Below the pieces are notes generated by a model. It worked only from the letters and a program-made list of their open reading frames with translations, had not been told where the DNA came from and did not search any database. A stretch of DNA of 64,000 bases from assembly GCA_947478175.1 (NCBI GenBank), contig CANJUQ010000002.1:62001-126000 (forward strand), read 5' to 3'. Shown one piece after another: positions 45,501-54,546 of this stretch. The DNA is from Thiotrichales bacterium. Lineage in GTDB: Bacteria > Pseudomonadota > Gammaproteobacteria > Francisellales > CACEW01. Each line of letters begins with the position of its first letter. Positions within the stretch are counted from its first letter, which is position 1. Both the position numbers and the translations under genes were made by a program.

Positions 45501-47143
45501 TCACAGACACTATTTCAAATGATGCAATGCTCTTGGGCTACACCGAAAAAATGCCGACTGACCAACCAGAAAGCAATAGCAATGGGCTGTTTACTAACAT
45601 GCTTTCAGCTTACGGTGGTCACTTTCAAATGGCAGTTCCAAGCCAAGGTTCTGCTGAAAACTATACGGCGCAAATTGTCATTAACCCCGTTTGTTCCGTG
45701 AACAATGAACAAGGATCTAATCCCAATGGCACCCTTGAACCCTTAGATATGGCAGTTGTTAAGCAAGACCCTTACAGTGCGCATTTAGGCCCTGATGTCT
45801 GTAGCAGCACTCCAGGCGCTAACATGGTCAATGTCATTCCTGGGTTGCCTAGTAACTTTGCTTACGGGGGAACTATTCCGACCTCTATCACTGACGTTAT
45901 CAACGCCGTTGGTGCAGACCAAAAGAATCGCATCACTGATGCCAATCTCAATGCTGCAATGCCTCTGATTATTTCCCAATTAAAACCTCTGACTTATTAC
46001 ATGGGAACCGATCAATATTGCGTGTCTCAACAAGGTGCTGGATTCTCACCTTCCACTGACCATCTCAATGAAACCTGGGAAGATGCTTGTCGTTATTTGA
46101 TTTATCTTTCTAATCCTAATAACGAAACAGGCAGCCCTGTGGTAAGCGCTTTCTCGGGTTTAAATAATGGCGCAACGCCTTCCCAAGACGCTTATATCCA
46201 AGCTTTAATTAGCTTTGCCCAAGGTAATTTTGATACGCAATTTAATACTGGCAAAGCCATGGATATTGGAACGCCAGCCACCAACCCAACTAACCTAGGG
46301 CTTGCCATGTACTCTCTTGCCTCTGAGTCGGTCATTGGCTGCTTTGCTGGTGAGTCTCATGCTTTGAAAGAAAACTGCTTGTTGGGATTACCGGTGACTA
46401 CGCCGTTGAATGATCCAAGTGGGGGGAATGTTGCACCGGTGGGTCATGTATCAATTACTGTCCAAAAAGCAATTTACATCAACCCAACCTCTTATTCTTT
46501 GACTTGGGTATTAAATTGCCCAGGAACGACAGCCCCAAGCGACCTTTCATCTTCTATATCAACAGCTGCTGTCACTGGATCTGGGCCTAGAACATCACTC
46601 TCAATGGTTGCAGGTGCAGGTAAAACTTGTGGCGCTTCCAGTACAGAGACTTTTTCAACTTATGGCGGATACACTGTTTCGCCTAGTTCTCAAGTTTCGG
46701 TTTCTTTGGTTAATAGCCAGTTCCAGGCCATTACTCCTTCTGTAACCACTACTTTATCTACAAGCAGCTCCACCCAGTTAAACCCCGTTTGGTTCGACGT
46801 TTATCAGTACACACAACCTTCATCTGGCGCTTCGGTGACAATCCAAAAAGCGAGCTATATCAGCTCAACTTCTTATAGCATCACTTGGGTTTTAAATTGC
46901 ACAACGGCCCCAAGTAATCTCTCATCTTCCATATCGACAGCAGCTGTCACAGGGTCAGGACCACGAAAATCTCTTTCGATGGTTGCCGGAGCTGGTAAAG
47001 TTTGCGGTGCTCCATATACCGCCTCGTTCAGCACTTATGGTGGTTACACTGTCTCACCAGGAAACCAGGTCTCTCTTGCCCTAGTGGATAGTAAATTTCA
47101 AGAAATCACCAAGGCTCAAACAGCCCCACTGACCAGCCCTTAA
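42599..47143 (+). CDS. Giant secreted protein with TIM-barrel-like domain and two C-terminal repeat modules
   Basis: A 1514-aa exported protein: signal peptide (to about 23), a long Thr/Ser/Asn/Pro/Gly-rich N-terminal half with putative Ig-like segments (for example TNGLLLVDASQF near 560), and a domain containing LSGLQFDVEPF (about 836). That motif resembles the FDxE strand-end of TIM-barrel glycosidases and is shared with the next two genes. Two tandem copies of a module of about 95 aa form the C-terminus (about 1284-1385 and 1412-1514), each with conserved TSYSxTWxLNC and STYGGYTVSP. AGGGG precedes the ATG. The substrate is unknown; a polysaccharide is inferred. A strong terminator follows. 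Confidence 0.75.
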   Translation: MKTQIRLVSLSISLALSGIACASTQQGLLINYLPATSVDPHCQNSMQIQTWNGSGSPATGNSTTPIGPGGSTTGAQMISSGVTPAPTPGNNQVYFELVPAQGSTTPLICPNYAPPDAPAPGSNNPSVTSNSFKLDAPDFMTTQPMPTVTVQYTGCQPTTVGGSTYQPTFTCTYSGFTAGVTPKNQINMSQVPDAVAYIGSNYDWKANPLLSLGANFNDTNTYPNGYKIPGQRIYYNLTLTTPGTLNNPISLTHSSNRANPAMGMDFSGTTGSSPTGQFAIGGAADNRNNISTINSSDDTAPLLAPQDNQLQTCSAGKSESGQAYYQCQVNICACDPGLPASSVGSCYINGTGSPILAAITSGDSETANYLDSSSFSCAGQTPGQAGPVFQSFNLFLEKPFLAASVQDLANYNVSQAVTKYGSTYPAAPGTTFPGMVRLVIPVQSGGVSGIPLGQYFIDGINADGTPSFLNSPGEATYQIVPAAVTTGTNKTICGKNYPALPNGFNTTQTMTPGVEPILSNATATCDWGPIKIQPGVDNAGTPDQDGLKLSIDSTNGLLLVDASQFKPTTGSTQGGLYQVTIQATDAEPGSTGTVYQTIYLNVSSLNQSEYSATGSPLGAGSLGFSPLTPFNSAWIYMPGYVTSNNPNGPTSSSGSSTTSPGSSSNTTGSNNVCKTQPDPTNHSANQTSSDPCVIYSDTLNQVASAGTPVQYVTADMMWIAFANSADSFPMPDGPGGSYTLSPINNNFFTSQSVTPNPDTTTIQDVVSYFSTNNPNVRFILTSELDNPVMGELSQMQDTLAPNQTPGTDFTQLDRLVWSTTLPFVPSGNPNSNLLSGLQFDVEPFKNSPTAAEYYKRVSDILARHGKVFETFAFADAAMPEGTSLNIPTPSITMAMGPLGIFLPSMYDVGNATDPNYASTYASNFMPGTPNVIDNNCHWSGSFAYNYTLSGHSMDGVPLPIQGYCNLSLTDTISNDAMLLGYTEKMPTDQPESNSNGLFTNMLSAYGGHFQMAVPSQGSAENYTAQIVINPVCSVNNEQGSNPNGTLEPLDMAVVKQDPYSAHLGPDVCSSTPGANMVNVIPGLPSNFAYGGTIPTSITDVINAVGADQKNRITDANLNAAMPLIISQLKPLTYYMGTDQYCVSQQGAGFSPSTDHLNETWEDACRYLIYLSNPNNETGSPVVSAFSGLNNGATPSQDAYIQALISFAQGNFDTQFNTGKAMDIGTPATNPTNLGLAMYSLASESVIGCFAGESHALKENCLLGLPVTTPLNDPSGGNVAPVGHVSITVQKAIYINPTSYSLTWVLNCPGTTAPSDLSSSISTAAVTGSGPRTSLSMVAGAGKTCGASSTETFSTYGGYTVSPSSQVSVSLVNSQFQAITPSVTTTLSTSSSTQLNPVWFDVYQYTQPSSGASVTIQKASYISSTSYSITWVLNCTTAPSNLSSSISTAAVTGSGPRKSLSMVAGAGKVCGAPYTASFSTYGGYTVSPGNQVSLALVDSKFQEITKAQTAPLTSP
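46622..46671 (+). repeat. 50-bp exact repeat, copy 1 (in the 1514-aa protein gene)
   Basis: Identical over 50 bases to 50125-50174 in the neighbouring paralog. It lies in the C-terminal module just after SLSMV and is in the same reading frame. It is much more similar than the flanking modules, which suggests recent gene conversion. Confidence 0.9.
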
Positions 47144-47162
47144 AGATTTAGCGCCTCTTATC

Positions 47163-47189
47163 AAAGCCCTCCCCGAGGGCTTTTTTTTT
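47163..47189 (+). terminator. Rho-independent terminator
   Basis: AAAGCCCTC-CCC-GAGGGC followed by nine T, 20 bases after the stop of the 1514-aa protein gene. Confidence 0.93.
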
Positions 47190-47274
47190 GTTCTCTTCTT
47201 TCTTGAAAAAAAAACTTCTTCACCTAGCCTCTCGGCTTCTCAAAAAAATCATCCAATCACCGAGGGACACGCCC

Positions 47275-50274
47275 ATGAAATTCACCCGCTCTTTGCTTTC
47301 TTCCGCTTTGCTCTTAGCCACTACTCAAGTATTTGCCACCCAGCTAGTTCCCTACGGAAGCGGGGTTTATTTTTATTCATGGACGGCCAATGAATATTGT
47401 TCGACTGACACCAGCATTAACCCAACAGGCAGTTGCCCCGAAAAATGGACTGACACCGTCAAAAATATTAATGCCCAACTCCCTACAGACCCTACAACAG
47501 GCGCTATAACCGCTGATAAAGCACAGATTAAATATATTTATTTAGATTCCATTCAATTTAATTTCTCTCATGCTGATGCCCCGCTCTCTCAATCCATTTT
47601 TAAAGTCGGTGGCTGTGGTGATACCGCTGATATTACTTATTGTGTTAACTCAGGTGGCCTGACTTATGCCAGCCCTAATAATCAAAATGGTCCTGACGCT
47701 GTTAAGCAATTAGCCACAGAGTTAGGCATGCCCGCTTCGACTTATTACATCATGCCTATGATTTCAGACGCCCGAGATAAAGGCATAATGAACATGTCGT
47801 CAGGCCAACTTCAATCACTCGCTTTTTCGCTGGCTTGTATTGTCAATCCAAGCGCTAGCGTTCCAAATCCTTGGCTATCTAATCTTGATCAATCCCCCTT
47901 CACTGGTGGACCAACAAGTTGTAAAGATGTCTTTATGGGCAGCATGACGAATTATTCTGCACAAAATATCAGCGGGCTTGCTTTTGACGTTGAAAACCCA
48001 GATTTCAGTGGTCGTCATTATATTCAAGCCAATGGCACACTAGGTCCTGTTGATCAAAATAGCGCTTCAGATTTTTATTCCACGCTTCAACAATCCATTG
48101 GTGCCATGACTCCAGCCAAATATATTATGTTCTCACGAGGCCCAGGGGGCTTGCTTGAAACTAATGATGGCCAGCAAGCAGGCACAGTCTTATCACCTAC
48201 TACAGGCTTACCTATAAGCTTACCTACTTTTGGAGAAATATTAGGCGGCAATCCTAACGGCATGTCTTATACCCCAGCCGTCACAACAGGCTTAAATCAA
48301 AACCCGGGCCCTAAATTTATTTTCTCCCCTCAAATTTATGATTTATGCGATGGCTTAGGTAACACGACCACCAGCTGGGCCTGCCCATTGGCTGCGCCTA
48401 TTGATCCAGGCATGGATTATCAAAACGGTGCCAATTCTGTCGCCACCCCTGCTATTGATGCTGTTAAGGGCTCAGAAAATTGGGGGAAACAAAATGCTGC
48501 TAGTAAAAGCGGCGCCCTCCGTGGTCCCGTCGCTGGTGCTTATTACAACAATTATCTATTTCTACAAGCCATCCCCAATTCTCCTATGCCAGGTTCCACA
48601 TCGACCCTATTAAGCCCCAATAGCACCCCTTTAAATCTTTCCTGGGTTTTATTTTTCCCTGATGGGAACCCACAAGATAAATATTACAGTTTGTACAACA
48701 ACCCATTAAACGACGTGACTGTACAAGCCATGTCGATGCCTTATCTTTTTAAATCAGAGCTTGAAGGCAAATCGTTCATGCCTGTTATAACAGTGAGTGG
48801 CGTCACCAGTGGTGTGATCTCAACGACTCAATATCCGCTATCTAGCATGACCAATACGAATCCCATTTCCCCTCCTGACGTCCCTGTTCAGCTTACTATT
48901 TCAGGCGGAGCTTCCAGCCAAATCTGGGAACATGTGAACCTATACAATGTTGATGCAGGCCTCATTACTCCTAACTCAACCCTACCGAACACAATCACAC
49001 CCACCACATCAGGTGCGACAATTGATTACTACAGATACCCCACTCAGTTTGATACGACAGGTAAGTATGAACAACCTGACCTCTTCCCTAATCCTGATTA
49101 CATTACGGATGTTAACAATGGGGACTCTGTTATAACCCAGTACTACTCAATCCCCTTTACCCCAAGCATGATTTATACCAACAAACAATTCTGCCAATAC
49201 GAGAACCCCAATGGCTCTTCTGGTGGAACTATTCCTAACTGTATTTCTTACAAAAACCCCTACGGCGAAACCGTTGCTGCTTATGCAGATTCGTTCTTTA
49301 CAACGCTGCAATATGCTTTAGCGAATGATTCTGCAGCTGCAAGCACACAAACCTCTGCGCCTTTCTATGGCGTCGCCATGTATCCATTCACGCCTTATGG
49401 TTATTTCGATCAAGCGTGCACGGCCTCTGCGACCAACCTCAATCCTTGCAAAGCAGGCTTCTTCCCTGAAGCCCCAGATGGCTTAGTCAATGGCCAAAAA
49501 CCCCAGACTAGCTTCTGGAAAATCTATGTCGGAAAATTTGGGAATCAATGGACGGGAGCGTCTACTGGAACCATCCCAACAGCCCAAGCCAATGGAGGAA
49601 CAACCCCTTTTGCACCCGCTTCAGAAACTTTAATCACTCTACCTGCAGGGTATTACAGCAATAGTGGCGGTACGGCGACAGTGAATTTCAATGTCAGCAC
49701 TTATCCAGCAGGGACAACCACCGATTCTAATATCAACAGCTATCGCGCTAGACTTGTCGACGCAACTGGCATGGTTGTTGCTTCTTCTGATCAAGGCGGA
49801 TCTTGCAGCACAACTTCTTGTACAATTACCAACGCTCCTGGCGGAAATTACACCTTGGAAGTTCAAGCGTTAGCTTCGAATGGCGGCGTGATTACAGAAG
49901 TGGATGCAGCGGCGATGTCTCCAGGTGCGCCTCCTGTGCCAAGTTCACAAGCGGCAATTACTATCCAAAATGCAACTTATGTCAGCCCTACTTCTTATAC
50001 AATAACTTGGATTTTGAACTGCTCAGGGACAACACCTCCAAAAAATCTTTCCTCATCTATATCAACGGCAGCAGTGACGGGGCCTGGACCGAGAACATCA
50101 CTCTCAATGGTCTCAGGTACAGAAAAAACTTGTGGCGCTTCCAGTACAGAGACTTTTTCAACTTATGGCGGATATAACGTTGCAGTAGGTTCTCAAGTTT
50201 CTGTTTTCTTAGTTGATGACCAGTTTCAGGCCTTAACAACACCTCAAACAGCTCCATTGACTACTGGCAACTAA
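47275..50274 (+). CDS. Large secreted protein, TIM-barrel-like plus C-terminal module
   Basis: A 999-aa exported protein. The ATG at 47275 gives a clean signal peptide (MKFTRSLLSSALLLATTQVFA) and has GAGGGA upstream; an open extension to 47188 overlaps the preceding terminator and is rejected. It opens with YGSGVYFYSWTANEYCS, then IKYIYLDSIQFN and ISGLAFDVENPDFSG (about 230-245), followed by FIFSPQIYDLCDG and YPFTPYGYFDQAC. These are shared with the gene at 50403. One C-terminal module ends the protein. The arrangement suggests an (alpha/beta)8 hydrolase with the FDxE motif near the active site, which is inferred. Substrate unknown. Confidence 0.78.
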   Translation: MKFTRSLLSSALLLATTQVFATQLVPYGSGVYFYSWTANEYCSTDTSINPTGSCPEKWTDTVKNINAQLPTDPTTGAITADKAQIKYIYLDSIQFNFSHADAPLSQSIFKVGGCGDTADITYCVNSGGLTYASPNNQNGPDAVKQLATELGMPASTYYIMPMISDARDKGIMNMSSGQLQSLAFSLACIVNPSASVPNPWLSNLDQSPFTGGPTSCKDVFMGSMTNYSAQNISGLAFDVENPDFSGRHYIQANGTLGPVDQNSASDFYSTLQQSIGAMTPAKYIMFSRGPGGLLETNDGQQAGTVLSPTTGLPISLPTFGEILGGNPNGMSYTPAVTTGLNQNPGPKFIFSPQIYDLCDGLGNTTTSWACPLAAPIDPGMDYQNGANSVATPAIDAVKGSENWGKQNAASKSGALRGPVAGAYYNNYLFLQAIPNSPMPGSTSTLLSPNSTPLNLSWVLFFPDGNPQDKYYSLYNNPLNDVTVQAMSMPYLFKSELEGKSFMPVITVSGVTSGVISTTQYPLSSMTNTNPISPPDVPVQLTISGGASSQIWEHVNLYNVDAGLITPNSTLPNTITPTTSGATIDYYRYPTQFDTTGKYEQPDLFPNPDYITDVNNGDSVITQYYSIPFTPSMIYTNKQFCQYENPNGSSGGTIPNCISYKNPYGETVAAYADSFFTTLQYALANDSAAASTQTSAPFYGVAMYPFTPYGYFDQACTASATNLNPCKAGFFPEAPDGLVNGQKPQTSFWKIYVGKFGNQWTGASTGTIPTAQANGGTTPFAPASETLITLPAGYYSNSGGTATVNFNVSTYPAGTTTDSNINSYRARLVDATGMVVASSDQGGSCSTTSCTITNAPGGNYTLEVQALASNGGVITEVDAAAMSPGAPPVPSSQAAITIQNATYVSPTSYTITWILNCSGTTPPKNLSSSISTAAVTGPGPRTSLSMVSGTEKTCGASSTETFSTYGGYNVAVGSQVSVFLVDDQFQALTTPQTAPLTTGN
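50125..50174 (+). repeat. 50-bp exact repeat, copy 2 (in the 999-aa protein gene)
   Basis: Exact partner of 46622-46671, in the same frame and the same place within the C-terminal module. Confidence 0.9.
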
Positions 50275-50307
50275 ATAAAAAAACTAATTTATTAAGCAAG
50301 TATAGCG

Positions 50308-50330
50308 GCCCTCCCCCGAGGGCTTTTTTT
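50308..50330 (+). terminator. Rho-independent terminator
   Basis: GCCCTC-CCCC-GAGGGC followed by seven T, 34 bases after the stop of the 999-aa protein gene. Confidence 0.92.
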
Positions 50331-50402
50331 GCTGAAATATTCTTTGAAAAAACCAACCCTTCCCCTAGGATTTATATTAGAAAACCAATCTGGACTATCC
50401 CC

Positions 50403-52754
50403 ATGAAATCCACTCAAACTTTACTTTCATTGGCTTTGTTTTTAACCAGCACAGCCGCCTTTGCCACCCTCCCTGCTATCGATATGGGCAGTGGTGTTTA
50501 TTTTTATGCTTGGAATGCCAATGCTCATTGCTCGACCACCAACACAATTACAAACCCAACGGGAAGATGCCCAGAGCTCTGGACTGACACCATCAAAAAT
50601 ATCAATGCCCAAGTTCCCGCTAGTTCTAACCGGGCTCAAATTAAGTTTGTTTATTTAGATTCCGTCACTCTCAATTTACCTGCAGCACCGATTACCAAAA
50701 CTATTTTCACCGTCGGTGGCTGTAGCGACTCCACTGACATCGTCTTTTGTTCTCGATCAGGGGGGCTGACTTATTCTGATCCCCAATCGGAATCAGGCTA
50801 TCAAGCCGTCAGTGATTTAAATACCGCCCTAGGTTCTAGCTATTACGTGATGCCTATGGTTTCTGCCGCGGGAGATACCAGCTTAGAAAGCCTCAATGCA
50901 AATCAACTTGAATCACTCGCTTATTCGCTGGCCTGTATTGTTAACCCTAACGCAACGCCTCCTGCTGGTTTAACTAACGGCCCTAGTGCTTGCTCAGCTG
51001 TCTTAACGGGTACAAGTTTAAATCCAACCAACCTCACGCCAACGATCAGCGGTTTAGCTTTTGATATTGAAGGGCCTGATTTGAGCAGTCACAAAAATGC
51101 AGATCCCTATAGTGCTGGTGATTTTTATGGTGCAGTACAAACAGCAATTGGAGCTAGCAGTTCTCAAAATCCTAAATTTATTATGGTTTCTCGTGGACCG
51201 AATGGTCTCAATGAAGCCCAAGATGGGAACAAAATTGATAACCCTACTCAGGCTCAGATTAGCCTTACATTTGGGACGGTCCTAAACACACTAAATCAAA
51301 ACAGCAACCTGGTGACTTTTATTTTCTCCCCCCAAATTTACGACCTCTGTGATGGCATGGGCACTTGGGCTTGCCCGGTCACGACGCCTTATACGCCAAC
51401 GGGTACTAGCACTCCAACTTATGCTCAAAGCTTATTTCTTCAACCCATTCCTGCTGATACAGCTGATGGCAATGGCTGGGATGCCAATGATATTTTGTTC
51501 CAAAAATTTTCAGCACCGTATCAATTTTTTAATCAGTTAAATGGCCATTCAATCCCCACCCCTGCGCTTTATCCTAATGTCCCAGTTCAGCCTTCTATTT
51601 CTGCTGGAGCCTCGAGCCAAATCTGGTCCCATGTGAATTTATATAATGCAGATTCAACTAAAGACCCATTTTTATTAGGTGTGCCAGTCTATTCAGGTGC
51701 TCCTGTCAGCTTTCAACCCTCGATGATTTATCAAAACAAAAAAGCCTGCCAAGCAGAAAACGCTGATGGCACCTTGGGGGCGACAATTCCCAATTGCGTG
51801 ACTTATCCCAACCCTTATGGCGAAACGATTGCTTCTTATGCCAGTACACTTTTTGCGACCTTACAAAATAGCTTGAGTGCTAATAATTCCAGCTCTGTAT
51901 TCTCAGGCGTCACGCTTTATCCTTTCACACCTTATGGATTTTTTGATAATGCTTGCGCCAGCAAAACCGTCCTTTGCCAAGGCTATTTCCCAGAAGCCCC
52001 TGATGGTCTAGTTAATGGCCAAAAGCCCCAAATTAGTTTCTGGAAAATTTACCTCAATCAATTTGCAGATCAATGGATTGGTTCTACTTCAGGAACCATC
52101 CCCACTCAAACTACTTTGGCGACTCCGGCTTTATTTTTGACCTTCCCAACAACGGGCTATTACAGTTTAAATTCAGGAACAGCGACGATTAATTTTGGAA
52201 CTGCGACTTATCCAACAGGTGGCAATATCAATAATATTTCTGGCTATCGGGCTAATTTAATTGATGCAATTGGAAACACGGTCGCTTCTGGGACTTGTGC
52301 TTCTAGTACTTGTACTCAGATTCAGATTTCCAATGCGCCTGGCGGTAATTATGTTTTAGAAGTACAAGCGTTAGATCTAAACAATCATGTGATTGCGAGC
52401 ACTGAGGCAGCGGCCAATGCGCCTGGGGCACCGAGTGCACCGCAAATATCGATCAACATTCAAAATGCAAAATATATTAATTCAACCTCTTACAGCGTCA
52501 CTTGGCAGTTAAATTGCACTACCTCGCCTGCCAACCTTTCTTCTATCTCAACTGCTGCAGTGACAGGTCCTGGACCCAGAACCTCTCTCTCTATGGTTGC
52601 TGGTGCAGACAGAAATTGCGGACGCTCAGTGACAGAAATTTTTAATACTTATGCTGGATATACCGTCTCACCAGGCGCCCAAGTTTCTGTGTTTCTAGTT
52701 AACAGCCAATTCCAAGCAATTAGTGCTCCTCAGTCTGGAACACTTTCAAATTAA
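50403..52754 (+). CDS. Large secreted protein, TIM-barrel-like plus C-terminal module, shorter paralog
   Basis: A 783-aa paralog of the 47275-50274 protein. It has a signal peptide ending about 21 (TSTAAFA), MGSGVYFYAWNANAHCS, IKFVYLDSVTLN, ISGLAFDIEGPDLSS (about 215-230), FSPQIYDLCDG, SSQIWSHVNLYN, YPFTPYGFFDNAC and one C-terminal module with TSYSVTWQLNC. About 215 residues present in the longer paralog are missing, mostly between the barrel and C-terminal regions. The ribosome site before the ATG is poor. It has its own terminator. The role is presumably the same extracellular or periplasmic one. Confidence 0.78.
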   Translation: MKSTQTLLSLALFLTSTAAFATLPAIDMGSGVYFYAWNANAHCSTTNTITNPTGRCPELWTDTIKNINAQVPASSNRAQIKFVYLDSVTLNLPAAPITKTIFTVGGCSDSTDIVFCSRSGGLTYSDPQSESGYQAVSDLNTALGSSYYVMPMVSAAGDTSLESLNANQLESLAYSLACIVNPNATPPAGLTNGPSACSAVLTGTSLNPTNLTPTISGLAFDIEGPDLSSHKNADPYSAGDFYGAVQTAIGASSSQNPKFIMVSRGPNGLNEAQDGNKIDNPTQAQISLTFGTVLNTLNQNSNLVTFIFSPQIYDLCDGMGTWACPVTTPYTPTGTSTPTYAQSLFLQPIPADTADGNGWDANDILFQKFSAPYQFFNQLNGHSIPTPALYPNVPVQPSISAGASSQIWSHVNLYNADSTKDPFLLGVPVYSGAPVSFQPSMIYQNKKACQAENADGTLGATIPNCVTYPNPYGETIASYASTLFATLQNSLSANNSSSVFSGVTLYPFTPYGFFDNACASKTVLCQGYFPEAPDGLVNGQKPQISFWKIYLNQFADQWIGSTSGTIPTQTTLATPALFLTFPTTGYYSLNSGTATINFGTATYPTGGNINNISGYRANLIDAIGNTVASGTCASSTCTQIQISNAPGGNYVLEVQALDLNNHVIASTEAAANAPGAPSAPQISINIQNAKYINSTSYSVTWQLNCTTSPANLSSISTAAVTGPGPRTSLSMVAGADRNCGRSVTEIFNTYAGYTVSPGAQVSVFLVNSQFQAISAPQSGTLSN

Positions 52755-52765
52755 ACAATCAAAAT

Positions 52766-52792
52766 AAAAAGCCCTCTTAAAGAGGGCTTTTT
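52766..52792. terminator. Bidirectional terminator between convergent genes
   Basis: AAAAAGCCCTCTT and AAGAGGGCTTTTT are perfectly complementary, with A and T tracts on both sides. It serves the secreted paralog on the plus strand and the cyclase gene on the minus strand. Confidence 0.92.
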
Positions 52793-52803
52793 ATTAAATA
52801 CGA

Positions 52804-54513
52804 CTAGCTCTCATGAAGAATGACCCACTCACAAATATGCAGTGCATGAACTAATCGATTTCGATGTTCAGAGGTAAGCTTTCTAACAGGGAGATATTCA
52901 AATTCATGCAACAATCTTTTTAACCTTGGAAGGTCAACAAGTTCTGCGATCAGATTATTTTTACCAAATCTAGGCAATAACGATTTGTAATGCTCAAGCT
53001 CTCTTCTAAGAGGTAAATACCAATGCATTCCCTGAGCCCCTTTCACTTGATTTAGTCGAATACTCTCGGGAATAATGCCCTTCATTGCCTCTCTGGTGAC
53101 ATAACGATTAACTCCATTTTTTTGGTACGCCTCAGCAGGAATCGTTAAGCAATATTCAATCAGATCAAGATCACAAGTAGGATCAACATATTCCAACCCA
53201 AACTGATTAAATACGCCCGAAAAAAATCGACTAGCTGCAGTCATATATTCCAGAAGTACATTCAAGAATTCGATTCTTTTTTGATTGGGATTTTTCAAAG
53301 CCCAACTAGCCCCTATACGATTTGAGGGTAAAGAGCCTTGCCATTTTTTTTGAAGAAGGGACATATTTTCTCTTTTATCCTGAAAAATAATGGCTCTTTT
53401 CACCCTGCTAGCAAACAATCTTATTAAACTCAATACCGCTTTTTGAGGAAGTTCTACTCGAAAAGAAAAGGCCGCATCCCCCATACTCCCGCCAAAGATT
53501 TTGTTAAACCCTTGGTGATGCACAAACTCAGAAAAAGGGAGAAACCAAACCAAGTTTCCAGGCGCATGTTCTGGTCCTCCGGTATGATTAAAACAGAAAC
53601 GAGTGATCTCTGAATAATTTTTAGAAAAAGATAATCCATCATGATGAAAAATCTGTGTATTGGGGTACATCGCCTCAAAATCAGAAAGAAAATGCGCATT
53701 TGTTACTGATTTGAGTAGCTTGAGCTCGCAATCTGTTGTTGAAAAATCACTTAGCCCCACCAAACTTGATGTACTCTGAGCCAAAACACCGGCGACAGAA
53801 GTCGAGTCTAAGCCGCCGCTAATAAAGCAACAGGCTTTATCATCTCCCATTAAACGATTTTTAACGGCAGTTTCTAAACAAACTTTCAATCCTTCTGTAT
53901 AAGAAGAGAACTTTTCTGATGAAACTGAATGATGATCATCCGCCTTCCAAAAAATTCTCTTCTTAATCGTCTGACAAGGAGACCATTGCAAAATTTGCCC
54001 ATTGCCCAAATGAAAAATTTTCTTATAAAAAGAATGTTCAAATAAACGATAGTCCCTGGAAAAAGCATCCACTAATCTTTCAGGATCAATGTCAGTTTGA
54101 GATGGTATATTTCTTTTTAGATAGGGCAGCGAATTAGAAAAATAAAATCCAGAATCATCCCAAAAATAACAGCACTCTTTGGATGAAAAAGGGGACCTGG
54201 TCAGCTCCACTTCTAAACTACCAAGATGAATGAAGGCTAAAAAAAAGTCTCCTCTGAGCAGCGAGGCTAAGCGCTCTTGATACTTCCATTTTAATTCAAC
54301 TAATTTTCCAAGATCGCTCAGCTGCAAACCTATACCAGCAGCTTTTGCAAGTTCATCAAGATTAAAAATTCTTCCGAATAAAACCCCAAAGCACTCGCCA
54401 TTTTTTTCATGCTGGATTAATTGAGAGATCCCATCGTAAGAAAAGGACACATGCTCAAATTGAGGAGCGGGTTGCTTTGGATTCGGCAAGATTTGGCATA
54501 AAAAAATACCCAT
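52804..54513 (-). CDS. Asparagine-synthetase-like protein, probable lasso peptide macrolactam synthetase
   Basis: A 569-aa AsnB-like protein. The N-terminal glutaminase-like domain (1-190) lacks the catalytic Cys2 (it begins MGIFLCQ), so it probably uses no glutamine. The synthetase domain has the PP-loop FISGGLDSTSVAGVLA (about 228-243), IFGGSMGDAAFSF in place of the AsnB GADELF region, and NRYVTREAMKGIIPESIRLNQVKGAQG near the C-terminus. Loss of Cys2 with a kept PP-loop is typical of McjC-type cyclases, which adenylate an Asp/Glu side chain and close a macrolactam. GAGGGGAGAT precedes the ATG. A 52-codon precursor-like gene ends 33 bases upstream on the same strand. A stand-alone amidotransferase is the alternative. 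Confidence 0.78.
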   Translation of the reverse strand: MGIFLCQILPNPKQPAPQFEHVSFSYDGISQLIQHEKNGECFGVLFGRIFNLDELAKAAGIGLQLSDLGKLVELKWKYQERLASLLRGDFFLAFIHLGSLEVELTRSPFSSKECCYFWDDSGFYFSNSLPYLKRNIPSQTDIDPERLVDAFSRDYRLFEHSFYKKIFHLGNGQILQWSPCQTIKKRIFWKADDHHSVSSEKFSSYTEGLKVCLETAVKNRLMGDDKACCFISGGLDSTSVAGVLAQSTSSLVGLSDFSTTDCELKLLKSVTNAHFLSDFEAMYPNTQIFHHDGLSFSKNYSEITRFCFNHTGGPEHAPGNLVWFLPFSEFVHHQGFNKIFGGSMGDAAFSFRVELPQKAVLSLIRLFASRVKRAIIFQDKRENMSLLQKKWQGSLPSNRIGASWALKNPNQKRIEFLNVLLEYMTAASRFFSGVFNQFGLEYVDPTCDLDLIEYCLTIPAEAYQKNGVNRYVTREAMKGIIPESIRLNQVKGAQGMHWYLPLRRELEHYKSLLPRFGKNNLIAELVDLPRLKRLLHEFEYLPVRKLTSEHRNRLVHALHICEWVILHES

Positions 54514-54546
54514 ATCTCCCCTCTAAAAATCACGGAAGACAGATGA

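Noticed and set aside
47188-47274. N-terminal extension of the 999-aa secreted protein
   Set aside because: It starts inside the preceding terminator and hides the clean signal peptide that begins at 47275.
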